A stretch of DNA of 64,000 nt, taken from NCBI GenBank assembly GCA_003246205.1, contig QKBC01000014.1, forward strand, positions 1 through 64,000, written 5' to 3'. A program made the position numbers and the translations under genes. The notes beneath the pieces were generated by a model. The model made no database searches, was not told the origin of the DNA, and worked only from the letters and a program-made list of their open reading frames with translations. Each line of letters starts with the position of its first letter. Position 1 is the first letter of the stretch. The stretch is from Flavobacterium haoranii (lineage in GTDB: Bacteria; Bacteroidota; Bacteroidia; Flavobacteriales; Flavobacteriaceae). Shown one piece after another: positions 54,985 through 64,000 of the stretch.

Positions 54985-55770
54985 TTAGTAAATTCCTGAA
55001 TATCCTTTCATAACACCTCTCGATGAATCTTTAATGAACTGAATGATCTCATCTCGTTCATTAGTAGCTTCCATCTCAGCTTCAATAATACCTAAAGCTT
55101 GTGAAGTATTGTAATTTTTTTGGTATAAAATTCGGTAAATATCCTGAATTTCTCTAATTTTTTCGGTAGAAAAGCCTCTTCGTCTTAAACCTACAGAGTT
55201 GATTCCTACATAAGAAAGTGGCTCTCTTGCTGCTTTTGTAAACGGCGGAACATCTTTACGTACCAAAGAACCTCCGGTTACAAAAGAGTGGCTTCCTATT
55301 GAACAAAACTGATGTACTGCCACCATTCCCGCTAATACTACAAAATCACCTACTGTAATATGTCCGGCTAAATTAGTATTATTCGAAAAGATACAATTAT
55401 CACCAACAGTACAATCGTGTGCTACGTGACAATAGGCCATGATTAAACAGTTTTTACCAATAACCGTTTTCATACGGTCAGTTGTTCCTCTGTTAATGGT
55501 TACACATTCACGGATGGTTGTATTATCCCCTATTTCAACAATAGTATCTTCTCCTTGATATTTTAAATCTTGTGGCGGAGCAGAAATAACAGCTCCCGGA
55601 AAAATGTTACAGTTTTTACCGATACGAGCTCCTTCCATGATAGTTACATTAGAACCTATCCAAGTTCCTTCTCCGATTTCTACATTATTATGAATAGTAG
55701 TAAAAGGATCGATAACTACATTTCTTGCAATTTTTGCTCCCGGATGAACGTAAGCTAATGGTTGATTCAT
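54985..55770 (-). CDS. lpxA: UDP-N-acetylglucosamine acyltransferase
   Basis: 261 residues: hexapeptide left-handed helix with the catalytic His in MAYCHVAHDCTVGDN and the helical C-terminal domain SVGLRRRGFSTEKIREIQDIYRILY. First step of lipid A synthesis: transfer of a 3-hydroxyacyl chain from ACP to UDP-GlcNAc. Follows lpxC-fabZ by 28 bases. Confidence 0.96.
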   Translation of the reverse strand: MNQPLAYVHPGAKIARNVVIDPFTTIHNNVEIGEGTWIGSNVTIMEGARIGKNCNIFPGAVISAPPQDLKYQGEDTIVEIGDNTTIRECVTINRGTTDRMKTVIGKNCLIMAYCHVAHDCTVGDNCIFSNNTNLAGHITVGDFVVLAGMVAVHQFCSIGSHSFVTGGSLVRKDVPPFTKAAREPLSYVGINSVGLRRRGFSTEKIREIQDIYRILYQKNYNTSQALGIIEAEMEATNERDEIIQFIKDSSRGVMKGYSGIY

Positions 55771-55798
55771 ATTTTTGTAATGTTTTTGATCTAATGAA

Positions 55799-57187
55799 TT
55801 ATTTTGCTTTCACGATTTGTGCCATTAATTCGGCTTCTGTTACCAATTTACCATTAGCATAAGCATATCCTTGCATGTGGCAAATACCTCTTCTAATTGG
55901 TGATAATAACTCTAATTTAAAAAATAATGTATCGCCGGGAAGTACCGGATGTTTAAATCGTACATTATCTATTTTCATAAAATAGGTTAAATAATTTTCC
56001 GGATCCGGAACTGTACTCAATACTAAAACACCACCTGCCTGAGCCATAGCTTCAATTTGTAAAACGCCCGGCATTACAGGTGCTCCCGGAAAATGTCCTA
56101 CGAAGAACGGTTCATTCATAGTAACATTCTTTAACCCTACTACATGAGTATCTGATAATTCTAAAATTTTATCAACTAACAAGAAAGGCGGTCTGTGCGG
56201 AAGTAATCCCATGATTTGGTTTACATCCAAAGCCGGTTGCTGATTGATGTCATATTTCGGTACTTGGTTTCGCTCTTCTAATTTGATAATTTTAGACATT
56301 TTTTTAGCAAATTGAGTATTTACAAAATGCCCCGGTTTATTAGCAATAACTTTTCCTTTTATTTTGGTTCCGATTAAAGCCAAATCTCCTAAAACATCTA
56401 ATAGTTTATGACGGGCTGCTTCATTTGGATAATGTAGTGTTAAATTATCCAAAATTCCATTAGGCTTAACGGAGATATTATCTTTGTTAAACGCTTTTTT
56501 TAAATTTTCCATCGTTTCTGTAGAAATTTCTTTATCTACATAAACAATAGCGTTATTTAGGTCTCCTCCTTTAATTAAGCCATTGTTCAATAAAGCTTCT
56601 AATTCATGTAAAAAACTAAAAGTTCTGCTATCAGCGATTTCTGTTTTAAACTCTTTTATGTTTTTCATCGTAGCATTTTGAGTTCCTAATACTTTAGTAC
56701 CAAAATCTACCATTGCTGTTACATAATATTCGTCATGCGGAATAACTGTAATTTCACTTCCTGTAGCTTCGTCTGTATACGAAATAACTTCTTTTACCTC
56801 AAAAATTCTACGTTCTGCATTTTGCTCTACAATTTCAGCTTTTTCTAAAGCTTCAACAAAATATTTAGAAGAACCATCCATGATAGGAAGTTCAGAAGCG
56901 TTCAACTCTATAATAATGTTATCAATATCACAACCAATAACGGCTGCCAATACGTGCTCAGGAGTTTGAATTTTTACGCCTTTTTTTTCAAGGTTTGTAC
57001 CTCTTTGTGTATTCACTACATAATTGGCATCAGCCTCAATAATAGGTTGCCCTTCTAAATCTACTCGAACAAAAGTAATTCCGTTATTAATCGGAGCAGG
57101 TTTAAAAGTCATTGTTACTTCTTGTCCGGTGTGTAATCCCACACCTTTTAATGAAATTTCATTACCAATGGTTGTTTGTTTAACCAT
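55799..57187 (-). CDS. lpxC-fabZ: Fused LpxC deacetylase / FabZ dehydratase
   Basis: 462 residues. LpxC part (about 1-305): IQTPEHVLAAVIGCDIDN with a zinc His, and NEAARHKLLDVLGDLALIG with the second zinc site. FabZ part (about 318-462): LLPHRPPFLLVDKI and the catalytic His of GHFPGAPVMPGVLQIEAMAQAGG. The fusion is normal for Bacteroidota. It links the committed step of lipid A synthesis to the dehydratase of fatty acid synthesis, enzymes that compete for 3-hydroxyacyl-ACP. Confidence 0.97.
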   Translation of the reverse strand: MVKQTTIGNEISLKGVGLHTGQEVTMTFKPAPINNGITFVRVDLEGQPIIEADANYVVNTQRGTNLEKKGVKIQTPEHVLAAVIGCDIDNIIIELNASELPIMDGSSKYFVEALEKAEIVEQNAERRIFEVKEVISYTDEATGSEITVIPHDEYYVTAMVDFGTKVLGTQNATMKNIKEFKTEIADSRTFSFLHELEALLNNGLIKGGDLNNAIVYVDKEISTETMENLKKAFNKDNISVKPNGILDNLTLHYPNEAARHKLLDVLGDLALIGTKIKGKVIANKPGHFVNTQFAKKMSKIIKLEERNQVPKYDINQQPALDVNQIMGLLPHRPPFLLVDKILELSDTHVVGLKNVTMNEPFFVGHFPGAPVMPGVLQIEAMAQAGGVLVLSTVPDPENYLTYFMKIDNVRFKHPVLPGDTLFFKLELLSPIRRGICHMQGYAYANGKLVTEAELMAQIVKAK

Positions 57188-57204
57188 GACGATTTTATAT
57201 TAGT

Positions 57205-58224
57205 TTAGTTGTTATTCTTCTTCAAATTTTCTAAATCGGCTACAATTTTAGGCAAGTTTTTAAAATGTACAAAAGATTTTGCAAAATCAGCATAACCAAA
57301 TGCCGGGCTTCCTTGTACAACTTCATTATCTTTTAAACTTTTTCCGATTCCGGACTGTGCCTGAATACGAACATTATCTCCAATTGTAATATGCCCTACA
57401 ATGCCTACTTGTCCTCCTATTTGGCAATTTTTACCAATTTTAGTTGAACCTGCTACTCCGGTTTGGGAAGCAATGACTGTGTTTTCTCCTATTTCAACAT
57501 TATGGGCAATTTGGATTTGATTATCCAACTTCACTCCTTTTCTGATTACAGTAGAACCTAAAGTTGCTCTATCTACTGTAGTACATGAACCTATTTCTAC
57601 ATTATCTTCAATGATAACATTACCAATCTGCGGTACTTTTTTATAAGTTCCATCTTCTTGCGGAGCAAAACCAAATCCGTCAGATCCGATAATTGTTCCG
57701 GAATGCAATGTACAGTTTTTACCTATCTCTGTTTCTGAATATACTCGTACTCCGGCAAATAGAATAGTATTATCTCCTATTATTACATTGTCGCCAATGA
57801 AACTATTAGGATAAATCTTTACGTTGTTACCAATTGTAACATTTTTGCCTACATAACTAAAACTGCCTAAATACAAGTCATTTCCGTACACTACTCCTTC
57901 AGAAATAACACTAGGTTGTTCAATTCCTGACTTCATTAGTTTTACCTGATTGTAATATTCTAAAAGGGTAGAAAATGATTTATAAGCATCTTCAACTTTT
58001 ATTAAGGTTGTTTTTATCTCCTGTTCCGGTTCAAAAGACTTATTAACAATAGTTACTGTTGCTTCTGTAGTGTAAATATGATTGATATATTTAGGATTAG
58101 CCAAAAAAGTTAAAGCTCCTTCAGTACCTTCCTCTATTTTAGCCAATTTATAGACCTCTGCGCTAGGATTTCCTACCACTTCACCTTCCAAAATTCCAGC
58201 TATTTGTTCTGCAGTAAATTTCAT
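57205..58224 (-). CDS. lpxD: UDP-3-O-acylglucosamine N-acyltransferase
   Basis: 339 residues: N-terminal LpxD domain (about 1-100), hexapeptide beta-helix (about 105-310) with the catalytic-type His in LDNQIQIAHNVEIGE and a C-terminal helix (FKNLPKIVADLENLKK). Adds the second 3-hydroxyacyl chain in lipid A synthesis. First gene of the lpx operon; a TATTTTTG octamer on the minus strand (58289-58296) is a candidate -7 element. Confidence 0.95.
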   Translation of the reverse strand: MKFTAEQIAGILEGEVVGNPSAEVYKLAKIEEGTEGALTFLANPKYINHIYTTEATVTIVNKSFEPEQEIKTTLIKVEDAYKSFSTLLEYYNQVKLMKSGIEQPSVISEGVVYGNDLYLGSFSYVGKNVTIGNNVKIYPNSFIGDNVIIGDNTILFAGVRVYSETEIGKNCTLHSGTIIGSDGFGFAPQEDGTYKKVPQIGNVIIEDNVEIGSCTTVDRATLGSTVIRKGVKLDNQIQIAHNVEIGENTVIASQTGVAGSTKIGKNCQIGGQVGIVGHITIGDNVRIQAQSGIGKSLKDNEVVQGSPAFGYADFAKSFVHFKNLPKIVADLENLKKNNN

Positions 58225-58306
58225 TCAACGTAAAAATTAAGATAACTCTTTGTTTAGAATATCGTCTGTAAACAATACTTTAACCCGACAAAAATATAAA
58301 ATTAAA

Positions 58307-59551
58307 TTAAAAACGTACTTCTCCAAAGATGACTTTTGGAAAACAAATAAAATATTTGGTCACTGGTTTAGATAGTGCTTTTAGATGTAATTGGTCGGAA
58401 GCTTCCACTACATCTTCAATCGTTTTGTCTTTTTTCAAAATTCTAATAGGTTCACCTTGTTTATTATAGGCCTGATTTTTCAGATTGCCTTTAAAAATAA
58501 AATAGTCCAGTTCTTTATCGGAAAGCCCGCTGATTTCCATAAACTTTTCTTTATAAGGTTGCAGTGTTTCTTTAGTCGGTTTATCGTCCATCATTTTGAT
58601 TTTCAATAAATCTCTGTTAATAATCATTTTACAAAGTGAGCTCAACACTACATCTTCATTAAACTGCCATGTTTTTACGGCACTTAAAACATCATAATCG
58701 TCTAAATAAGAGAACATTTCCAAGACAAAAGCATCAAATTGTTCTAATTTAATTTTTTTCTCTAGAAAATATTGAAGTGGCTTGCTGGCTTCTAAAATAA
58801 TTCCTTTTTGATATAATTCTTTAGCTCTTTTTAAAATCTTTACTAAAGTAAGTTCGGCTACTACTGATGTTTTATGTAAATAGGCTTGCCAATACATCAA
58901 TCGGCGCGCTACTAAAAATTTTTCTACTGAATAAATCCCTTTTTCCTCAATAACTAAAACATCATTTTCTACATTCATCATTTGAATCAAACGCTCACTG
59001 TTGATATTTCCTTCGGCTACGCCGCTATAAAAGCTATCTCGTTTCAAATAATCCATTCTATCCATATCTAGCTGACTGGAAATCAATTGCAGCATAAATT
59101 TACGATGATACTCTCCTTTAAATACTTTAATTGCTAATGAAAGTTTTCCTTCAAATTCCACATTTAATTGTTCCATAAACAATAGTGAAATTTGTTCGTG
59201 TTGGATTTCTTCTACAATACTATGTTCCATAGCATGACTAAAAGGACCATGTCCTATATCATGCAATAAAATGGCTACATAAAGAGCATTCTCCTCTTCC
59301 GGCGAAATTTCAACACCTTTAAAACGAAGCGTTTGCACTGCTTTTTGCATAATATGCATACAGCCTAAAGCATGATGAAAACGGGTATGATGTGCTCCCG
59401 GATAAACCAAATATGACATTCCCATTTGGGAAATACGGCGCAATCGTTGAAAATAAGGATGTTGAATTAAATCGTAGATGAGTGTATTCGGAATTGTAAT
59501 AAATCCATAAATAGGATCATTAAATATTTTGAGTTTATTGGTTTGGCTCAC
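58307..59551 (-). CDS. HD-domain phosphohydrolase
   Basis: 414 residues. HD metal-binding residues are visible: His in RFHHALGCMHIM, ILLHDIGHGPFSHAMEH with the HD pair, and Asp in SSQLDMDRMDYLKRDS (about 157-172). This pattern matches SAMHD1/dNTPase-like HD proteins (YwfO type). It probably hydrolyses dNTPs or other nucleotides. Transcribed toward lpxD with an 82-base gap. Confidence 0.85.
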   Translation of the reverse strand: MSQTNKLKIFNDPIYGFITIPNTLIYDLIQHPYFQRLRRISQMGMSYLVYPGAHHTRFHHALGCMHIMQKAVQTLRFKGVEISPEEENALYVAILLHDIGHGPFSHAMEHSIVEEIQHEQISLLFMEQLNVEFEGKLSLAIKVFKGEYHRKFMLQLISSQLDMDRMDYLKRDSFYSGVAEGNINSERLIQMMNVENDVLVIEEKGIYSVEKFLVARRLMYWQAYLHKTSVVAELTLVKILKRAKELYQKGIILEASKPLQYFLEKKIKLEQFDAFVLEMFSYLDDYDVLSAVKTWQFNEDVVLSSLCKMIINRDLLKIKMMDDKPTKETLQPYKEKFMEISGLSDKELDYFIFKGNLKNQAYNKQGEPIRILKKDKTIEDVVEASDQLHLKALSKPVTKYFICFPKVIFGEVRF

Positions 59552-59732
59552 GAATTAAAAATTTTCCAACAAATATAGGAATTATATTGGCTTAAAATAT
59601 TTCTCTTAAAAAAGGTTTTTTACTCCAAAAACCTCTCAAAAATTAACACTTTTTGTTTTATTTAGTATATTTAATTCAATAAATTTGATTTTTAAATGAT
59701 AATTTGATATCTAATTTTAATCCGATAAGAAA

Positions 59733-60434
59733 ATGAAGTACAGCTTAAAACAGGAATTGGATAAATTTCAGGCTAAAATAGAATTGTCTGAAATACTTTC
59801 TCAGTTGCAAATAACGGAGAATAGAGAACTTTTACATGAAGATATCAGGCATCGCTTAAAGAATTCTAATGGTAAAAAAGACAATTACTTTCAGTTTGAT
59901 TTATTAGAAACAGATAGAATTTACCATATAGATGCTATTAAAAAATTATGTATTGATTATCGTTTACGCTTTTTAGATACTAAATATTACAAAAACGAAT
60001 ATCCTGAAGAAACTATTCAAAAGATTGACACTTTTGAACATGAGCATGAAACAGAAATAACTAATTTCAAAATTTTAGCACCTAAGAATAGTTTCGAATT
60101 AGACAATTATGATGATCCTCTACTCTTTATGGCTTTAGGAAATAATCATTATTACTTATTAGATTATTGGGGAAATGATTTACATTGGTCCAAAAAAATA
60201 ATGGCTTGGCCCTTAAAAAGCTTAATAAACCTTATAGCTTTTACCGCTTTATTGAGTTTAGTAACAACTAATTTAGTAAACTTAGGATTAGGCAGAACCT
60301 TAACCGATGTACAGTTTTTAATTATTTTATTATTCAGTTGGAAATGGATCATTGCCATTACTTTCTTTTTCTTAATCAAAAAAGGAAATAATGTAAGTGA
60401 ATTTAATTGGAACAGTCCGTTCTACAATAGATAA
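59733..60434 (+). CDS. Membrane protein of unknown function
   Basis: 233 residues: a soluble N-terminal region (about 1-160) and two hydrophobic helices near the C-terminus (about 167-186 and 194-220). The soluble region is charged and ends with FMALGNNHYYLLDYWGNDLHW. I recognise no domain. It has its own terminator and faces away from the HD gene. Function unknown. Confidence 0.7.
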   Translation: MKYSLKQELDKFQAKIELSEILSQLQITENRELLHEDIRHRLKNSNGKKDNYFQFDLLETDRIYHIDAIKKLCIDYRLRFLDTKYYKNEYPEETIQKIDTFEHEHETEITNFKILAPKNSFELDNYDDPLLFMALGNNHYYLLDYWGNDLHWSKKIMAWPLKSLINLIAFTALLSLVTTNLVNLGLGRTLTDVQFLIILLFSWKWIIAITFFFLIKKGNNVSEFNWNSPFYNR

Positions 60435-60518
60435 ATTATTATTTTCTGATATTTTTCTTTGACAATTCTTATAAAGAGAATCAATGATAAATACCAGAAT
60501 AAAAGCAACCAAAATATT

Positions 60519-60549
60519 AAAAAGCTTTCTTTTAAAAGAAAGCTTTTTT
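60519..60549. terminator. Long perfect palindrome terminator
   Basis: AAAAAGCTTTCTTTT followed directly by its complement AAAAGAAAGCTTTTT (15 bp arms, hairpin loop formed from the central TTAA), then T. It lies 84 bases beyond the membrane protein gene. Confidence 0.85.
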
Positions 60550-60704
60550 CTTGTATAATTTTCTCTGTAAATTTTTCGGGTCTTAAAAAATTGTTCATTC
60601 AATTTATCAGGCATTCCTTTTTTAGCTAAATCTAACAAATTTTATACAATCTTTAATAAAATCTTCGTTTAATTAATAGTAAATTGCGCATTAAAATAGA
60701 TACT

Positions 60705-62258
60705 ATGAACAAAATCAAAATACTATGGGTCGATGATGAAATTGACTTACTGAAACCCCATATATTATTTTTAGAAAAGAAAAATTACGAAGTTACTACT
60801 TGCAATAACGGACAGGATGCTATTGATTTATTTGACGAAAACAATTTTGATATTGTTTTTTTAGACGAAAACATGCCTGGTTTAAGCGGTTTAGAAACAC
60901 TTTCTGAAATCAAAGAAAAAAAATCTTCAGTGCCGGTAATTATGATTACCAAAAGTGAAGAAGAATATATCATGGAAGAAGCCATTGGTTCTAAAATTGC
61001 CGATTATTTGATCAAACCGGTTAATCCTAACCAAATTTTATTGAGCTTAAAGAAAAATCTGGATCATTCCCGCTTGGTTTCGGAAAAAACTACTTTAGAC
61101 TATCAAAAAGAGTTTCGGAAAATTGCTATGGATTTAGCTATGGTAAATTCGTTCGAAGATTGGGTTGAATTGTATAAAAAACTAGTCTATTGGGAAATGG
61201 AGCTGGAAAATATTGATGACCAAAGCATGGTGGAAATATTAGAAAGCCAAAAAACTGAAGCTAACGTCCAATTTGGTAAATTCATTGAAAAAAATTACGA
61301 AGATTGGATTCAAGATGAAGACGATGCTCCTATTCTATCACATCAGATATTCGGAAAATTAGTAGCACCTGAAATCCGAAAAAAAGACAAACCTATTCTT
61401 TTTGTAGTAATTGATAACCTTCGTTACGACCAATGGAAAGCTTTTGAAAATATTGTAAGTAATTACTATAAATTAGAAAAAGAAGTTAGCTATTATTCTA
61501 TTTTGCCTACAGCTACACAATATGCCAGAAATGCTATTTTTTCGGGGTTACTACCTTTAGAAATGGAAAAGAAATTTCCGCAATATTGGAAAAATGATGT
61601 AGATGATGGCGGAAAAAATATGTTTGAAGCTGAATTTTTGACCGAACAACTAAAACGTTTAGGACTAAACATCAAACAAGAATATTATAAAATAACCAAC
61701 TTTAAAGACGGTAAAAAACTAGTTGAAAATTTTAAAGCATTAAAAAATAATGATTTAACAACCGTTGTCTATAATTTTGTGGACATGCTTTCACATTCCA
61801 AAACCGAAATGGAAGTAGTTAAAGAACTGGCATCCAATGACAAAGCCTATCGTTCCTTAACGGTGAGTTGGTTTAAAAATTCACCATTATTTGAAATCAT
61901 TCAACAAGCACAACAACAAGGTTTTAGACTGATTTTAACGACAGATCACGGAACGATTAACTGTAAAAATCCGTCTAAAGTAATCGGAGATAAAAATACG
62001 TCATTAAACCTTCGTTATAAAACCGGTCGCAGTTTAACGTATGAAGAAAAGGATGTTTATGCAGTAAAAGATCCTAAAAAAATCGGATTGCCGGCAATCA
62101 ATATGAGTAGTTCTTTCATTTTCGCTAAAAACGATTTATTTTTGGCTTATGTCAATAACTTTAACCATTATGTAAGTTATTATCGCAATACGTACCAGCA
62201 CGGTGGTATTTCTTTAGAAGAAATGATCATTCCATTTTTGGTATTGGAACCCAAATAA
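60705..62258 (+). CDS. porX: PorX: response regulator with PglZ phosphatase domain (T9SS regulator)
   Basis: 517 residues from the Met at 60705 (MNKIKILWVDDEID); seven extra codons upstream do not fit the receiver start. Receiver (1-120) with D10/D11 and phospho-acceptor D54 in IVFLDENMPG. A helical linker (about 130-200) leads to a PglZ-type alkaline-phosphatase fold (about 210-517) with FVVIDNLRYDQW, the nucleophile Thr in LPTATQYARN, and TTDHGTINCKNP metal ligands. In Porphyromonas and Flavobacterium PorX works with PorY to control type IX secretion genes. The PorY kinase gene is not in this window. Confidence 0.95.
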   Translation: MNKIKILWVDDEIDLLKPHILFLEKKNYEVTTCNNGQDAIDLFDENNFDIVFLDENMPGLSGLETLSEIKEKKSSVPVIMITKSEEEYIMEEAIGSKIADYLIKPVNPNQILLSLKKNLDHSRLVSEKTTLDYQKEFRKIAMDLAMVNSFEDWVELYKKLVYWEMELENIDDQSMVEILESQKTEANVQFGKFIEKNYEDWIQDEDDAPILSHQIFGKLVAPEIRKKDKPILFVVIDNLRYDQWKAFENIVSNYYKLEKEVSYYSILPTATQYARNAIFSGLLPLEMEKKFPQYWKNDVDDGGKNMFEAEFLTEQLKRLGLNIKQEYYKITNFKDGKKLVENFKALKNNDLTTVVYNFVDMLSHSKTEMEVVKELASNDKAYRSLTVSWFKNSPLFEIIQQAQQQGFRLILTTDHGTINCKNPSKVIGDKNTSLNLRYKTGRSLTYEEKDVYAVKDPKKIGLPAINMSSSFIFAKNDLFLAYVNNFNHYVSYYRNTYQHGGISLEEMIIPFLVLEPK

Positions 62259-62277
62259 TACATCTAGCAAGCAGTTT

Positions 62278-62691
62278 ATGACGATAACCTATTCTTTAGA
62301 CGAAATCGAAAAAGTGGCCAAAGAGCTTTTGGCCATTCCCTCATTAAAAAAAGTAATTACTTTTCATGCCGGAATGGGTGCCGGAAAAACGACACTTATT
62401 AAAGCTATGGTAAAAGAACTGGGTGTTTCTGACAATTCCAGTAGTCCGACTTTCTCTCTGGTTAATGAATATGAAGATCGAAACGGAGATCCGGTCTATC
62501 ATTTTGACTTATATCGATTAAATTCGGAAGAAGAAGCCTATGACATGGGAATTGATGAATATTTTTATTCCGGAAACTGGTGCTTTATAGAATGGCCTGA
62601 AAAAACTCCAAATCTTATTCCGATCGATCACGCAGCTATTTCTATTAAAGTGCTTCCCGGCGGAAAAAGAGAATTACACATTAAAAACTAA
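62278..62691 (+). CDS. tsaE: tRNA t6A biosynthesis ATPase TsaE
   Basis: 137 residues: Walker A AGMGAGKTTL (31-40), SSPTFSLVNEY switch, YHFDLYRL and the C-terminal CFIEWPEKTPNLIP. It supports threonylcarbamoylation of tRNA A37 with TsaB/TsaD. It follows porX after 19 bases and precedes the HAD gene. Confidence 0.94.
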   Translation: MTITYSLDEIEKVAKELLAIPSLKKVITFHAGMGAGKTTLIKAMVKELGVSDNSSSPTFSLVNEYEDRNGDPVYHFDLYRLNSEEEAYDMGIDEYFYSGNWCFIEWPEKTPNLIPIDHAAISIKVLPGGKRELHIKN

Positions 62692-62699
62692 AAAACATA

Positions 62700-63335
62700 A
62701 TGTCCTTAATTAATACTTTACCTGCCGATAGTCTTATTTTTGACTTAGACGGAACTCTTTGGGATGCTTCTGAAAGCACTGCCAAAGCATGGAATAAAAC
62801 ACTTGAAAAATTCAATTGGCAACAACATTATATTAACGCAGATCTTGTTCGTTCTTTTTCCGGACAAAGGCTTGAAATTGTATTAAAAGAAATTTTTCCT
62901 TTTCTTACTGAAGAAAATCTGAATGAATTCTTTGAAATATACAAAAAGAATGAAACTCTTTTTTTAAAAAAAGAAGGAGGAATTTTATTCCCTGAAGTAC
63001 GAGAAACATTGACAAAACTTAAAGAAAAACATCAATTATTCATTGTAAGCAATTGCTTGTCAGGATACATTGAAAGTTTTTTGGATTTTCATCAATTAAA
63101 TCCTTTGTTTACAGACTTTGAATGTTCCGGAAATACAGGACAGCCTAAAACATATAATATTAAGCAAATCATTGACAGAAATAATCTTCAAAAAACGGCT
63201 TACATTGGCGATACACATTGGGATTTTGAAGCCGCACAAAACAATAATATTCCATTTATATTTGCTCAATATGGTTTTGGCGCTGTCAATTCTCCACAAC
63301 ATGCTATTCGGTATTTTAAAGAACTTCTTGATTAA
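62700..63335 (+). CDS. HAD-family phosphatase (phosphoglycolate phosphatase-like)
   Basis: 211 residues: HAD motif I FDLDGTLWDAS with D15 and D17, a helical cap domain (about 25-85), motif II Ser in FIVSNCLSGY, Lys in GNTGQPKTYNI, and motif IV GDTHWDFEAAQ. It dephosphorylates a small cytosolic phosphate ester; the substrate is not evident. It lies 8 bases after tsaE. Confidence 0.88.
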   Translation: MSLINTLPADSLIFDLDGTLWDASESTAKAWNKTLEKFNWQQHYINADLVRSFSGQRLEIVLKEIFPFLTEENLNEFFEIYKKNETLFLKKEGGILFPEVRETLTKLKEKHQLFIVSNCLSGYIESFLDFHQLNPLFTDFECSGNTGQPKTYNIKQIIDRNNLQKTAYIGDTHWDFEAAQNNNIPFIFAQYGFGAVNSPQHAIRYFKELLD

Positions 63336-63479
63336 GTTTTAAATCATATTAGCAATCAAAAAGTTAATAGAATGCATAATTTATATTTTATCACGTATAA
63401 ATTTGCATTTCTGTCTCTTAAATACTTTTAAAACTTTAATTTTTTCCCTAAATTGGCACTCCTTAACTAAAAACTAAAT

Positions 63480-64000
63480 ATGGCTATTTTCAGTCCGTTT
63501 TCAAAAGCACAATTACTTCCTCAGGAAGAGAAGCTTGAAGTGGCAAAGCACAAAAGCGAATTGTTCATTGGTATTCCAAAAGAGACCGCTTATCAAGAGC
63601 GAAGAATATGCTTAACTCCAGATGCTGTGGCCTCTTTAACCTCACATGGCCATAGAGTTTTAATTGAAGCCGGAGCCGGTGAAAGTTCCAGTTATGCAGA
63701 TAAAGAATATCAAGAAGCTGGTGCTGAAATAACCAATGATACACAAAAAGTCTTTAGTTGCCCGATGATCTTAAAAGTTGAACCGCCAACTTTACCCGAA
63801 ATTGAAATGATGAATCCGCAAACTATTGTCATTTCTGCAATACAATTAAAAACCCAACGTAAAGCCTATTTTCAGGCATTAGCACAAAAAAGAATCACTT
63901 CATTAGCTTTTGAGTTTATAAAAGATGAAGATGGTTCCTACCCTGCCGTACGTTCGTTATCTGAAATTGCAGGAATTGCGTCAATTCATATCTCAGCCGA
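63480..64000 (+). CDS. ald: Alanine dehydrogenase, N-terminal part (cut by window end)
   Basis: The first 173 codons are present and the frame stays open to the window end. It begins MAIFSPFSKAQLLPQEE and contains IGIPKETAYQERRICLTPDAV and VLIEAGAGESSSYADKEYQEAGAE, the N-terminal pattern of the alanine dehydrogenase/PNT family. The product would interconvert alanine and pyruvate with NAD+. Upstream, TAAATTTG at 63398-63405 is a possible -7 element. Transhydrogenase alpha subunit is the alternative from the fragment alone. Confidence 0.82.
   Translation, partial: MAIFSPFSKAQLLPQEEKLEVAKHKSELFIGIPKETAYQERRICLTPDAVASLTSHGHRVLIEAGAGESSSYADKEYQEAGAEITNDTQKVFSCPMILKVEPPTLPEIEMMNPQTIVISAIQLKTQRKAYFQALAQKRITSLAFEFIKDEDGSYPAVRSLSEIAGIASIHISA

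Noticed and set aside
60372..60638. Minus-strand 88-codon open frame with one hydrophobic stretch
   Set aside because: It overlaps the end of the plus-strand membrane protein gene by 63 bases and contains that gene's 15 bp-arm terminator palindrome, so its residues are largely dictated by the hairpin and the opposite gene.

Overview
The window looks like chromosomal DNA of a Flavobacteriaceae-type Bacteroidota. It is AT-rich, with TTG-N19/20-TAnnTTTG promoters where these can be read. It carries the T9SS regulator PorX, a fused LpxC-FabZ, a HisIE/HisB fusion histidine operon with Bacteroidota gene order, DUF4266/DUF3570 proteins and outer-membrane proteins with short hydrophobic signal peptides. 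No rRNA, tRNA, CRISPR array, prophage or intact insertion sequence was seen. Nearly all the DNA is coding; only one gap (46234-46652) exceeds 300 bases.

Left part (1-20 kb). A small zinc-ribbon/HTH gene precedes a short-chain acid uptake module on the plus strand: porin, DUF4212 subunit, sodium:solute symporter, a terminator, a small two-TM protein, a symporter-histidine kinase hybrid (CrbS-like), a receiver-only response regulator, a propionyl-CoA-synthetase-like enzyme, a terminator, and acetyl-CoA synthetase with its own terminator. A zinc metalloprotease follows. On the minus strand are the CbpA/CbpM co-chaperone pair, an exonuclease and cNMP/CBS/DUF294 gene pair, a DMT transporter, and an SDR enzyme divergent from an IclR regulator.

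Middle (20-34.4 kb). Small hypothetical and lipoprotein genes and DUF1877/DUF1697 genes come first, then VTT, DUF3817 and MscS membrane proteins and a thioesterase. A complete histidine operon follows (hisG-D-C-B-H-A-F-IE, minus strand). In front of it are a 17-residue His-rich leader peptide, an attenuator terminator and a consensus promoter.

Metal/envelope block (34.4-51.5 kb, minus strand). In order of transcription there is a VWA-like membrane protein, an LtaS-like sulfatase with a PAP2 phosphatase, a periplasmic thioredoxin, ApbE, DUF4266 and DUF3570. Next come an OmpR-type response regulator and its kinase, an RND metal pump fused to a TolC-like outer-membrane factor, the CusB-like adaptor, and a ferritin-like/VIT1 iron protein. 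Three intergenic regions in this block (41030-41078, 46296-46330, 49421-49460) carry repeats of a TTAAGAT-like element at an 11 to 12 base period, each about 40-95 bases upstream of a minus-strand gene. I propose they are operators of the response regulator encoded there, tying pump, redox cluster and envelope enzymes into one regulon.

Right part (51.5-64 kb). fabG, sucD and the lipid A operon (lpxD, lpxC-fabZ, lpxA, efp and a second lpxD-like gene) are on the minus strand, preceded by an HD-domain phosphohydrolase. On the plus strand follow a membrane protein of unknown function, porX, tsaE, a HAD phosphatase and the start of an alanine dehydrogenase gene cut by the window end.
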